This document shows positions 13,951 through 13,996 of a DNA stretch of 13,996 nucleotides, one piece after another. The number at the start of each line of letters is the position of its first letter. Position 1 is the stretch's first letter. The DNA lies in the NCBI GenBank assembly GCA_035296385.1, contig DATHBB010000163.1:1-13996 (forward strand), given 5' to 3'. This stretch comes from JAIVJZ01 sp035296385. Its GTDB lineage: Bacteria; Acidobacteriota; Blastocatellia; Pyrinomonadales; Pyrinomonadaceae. A model generated the notes under the pieces. It saw only the letters and a list, made by a program, of their open reading frames with translations, was not told where the DNA came from and ran no database searches. The position numbers and the translations under genes were made by a program.

Positions 13951-13995
13951 ATCGTAAATCGAAAACTCGTGAATCGTGAATCGTAAATCGTAAAT
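13951..13995. repeat. Short tandem-like repeat upstream of the oxidoreductase gene
   Basis: Words of the type CGTAAATCG and CGTGAATCG recur about five times up to the right edge. They form a further low-complexity family, unlike those at the other gaps. The element may continue beyond the window. Confidence 0.6.
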
Positions 13996-13996
13996 A

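Noticed and set aside
12910..13986. Open frame of 358 codons on the plus strand opposite the oxidoreductase
   Set aside because: Its product has no recognisable domain and the opposite strand encodes a complete known enzyme.

Overview
The window is about 14 kb of high-GC bacterial chromosome with eleven complete genes and one partial gene. Codon use is GC-rich, and start codons include GTG and probably one more GTG. The content (exported PDZ and TPR proteins, a bacterial topoisomerase IB, a class II-type EPSP synthase, many inverted repeats in the gaps) would suit an Acidobacteriota genome, possibly Blastocatellia. That placement is inference; no rRNA or other marker is present.

Layout, left to right. 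A SAM methyltransferase on the minus strand is cut by the left edge (1-308). It diverges from an exported double-PDZ protein (443-1654, +), which converges on an exported TPR-containing protein of unknown function (1894-3741, -). Next is a minus-strand set read right to left: a GTG-started HATPase/RsbW-like anti-sigma kinase (4934-5347), a STAS anti-sigma antagonist (4458-4805) and a DUF2062 membrane protein (3897-4367). A good -35/-10 pair lies upstream of the kinase, and so does a possible nine-codon leader ORF whose stop overlaps the kinase start.

Divergent from that set is a tightly overlapping plus-strand operon: aroA (5619-6956), aroK (6953-7534) and rtcB (7527-10007). AroA and AroK act in the shikimate pathway; RtcB is an RNA ligase. 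rtcB carries an in-frame 322-residue intein (7875-8840) placed exactly before the metal-binding catalytic cysteine. The intein contains an HNH homing-endonuclease motif and a C2H2 zinc finger, and is clearly more AT-rich than its host gene.

rtcB converges on a topoisomerase IB gene (10238-11299, -). The gap between them holds a roughly 194-bp nested palindrome made of two inverted copies of a REP-like three-hairpin module. Then come a coiled-coil/C4 zinc-ribbon protein (11566-12312, -), a small heptad-repeat coiled-coil protein built on 21-bp tandem repeats (12468-12800, -) and a PIG3-like quinone oxidoreductase (12946-13944, -).

The most striking non-coding theme is that most gaps hold an inverted or low-complexity repeat, and these belong to several unrelated sequence families. 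Some copies touch coding ends: one fills the whole STAS-DUF2062 gap, and another supplies the last codons and the stop of the oxidoreductase. No CRISPR array, tRNA, rRNA or transposase gene was found. The strongest candidates for follow-up are the RtcB intein, the REP-like composite and the kinase leader ORF.
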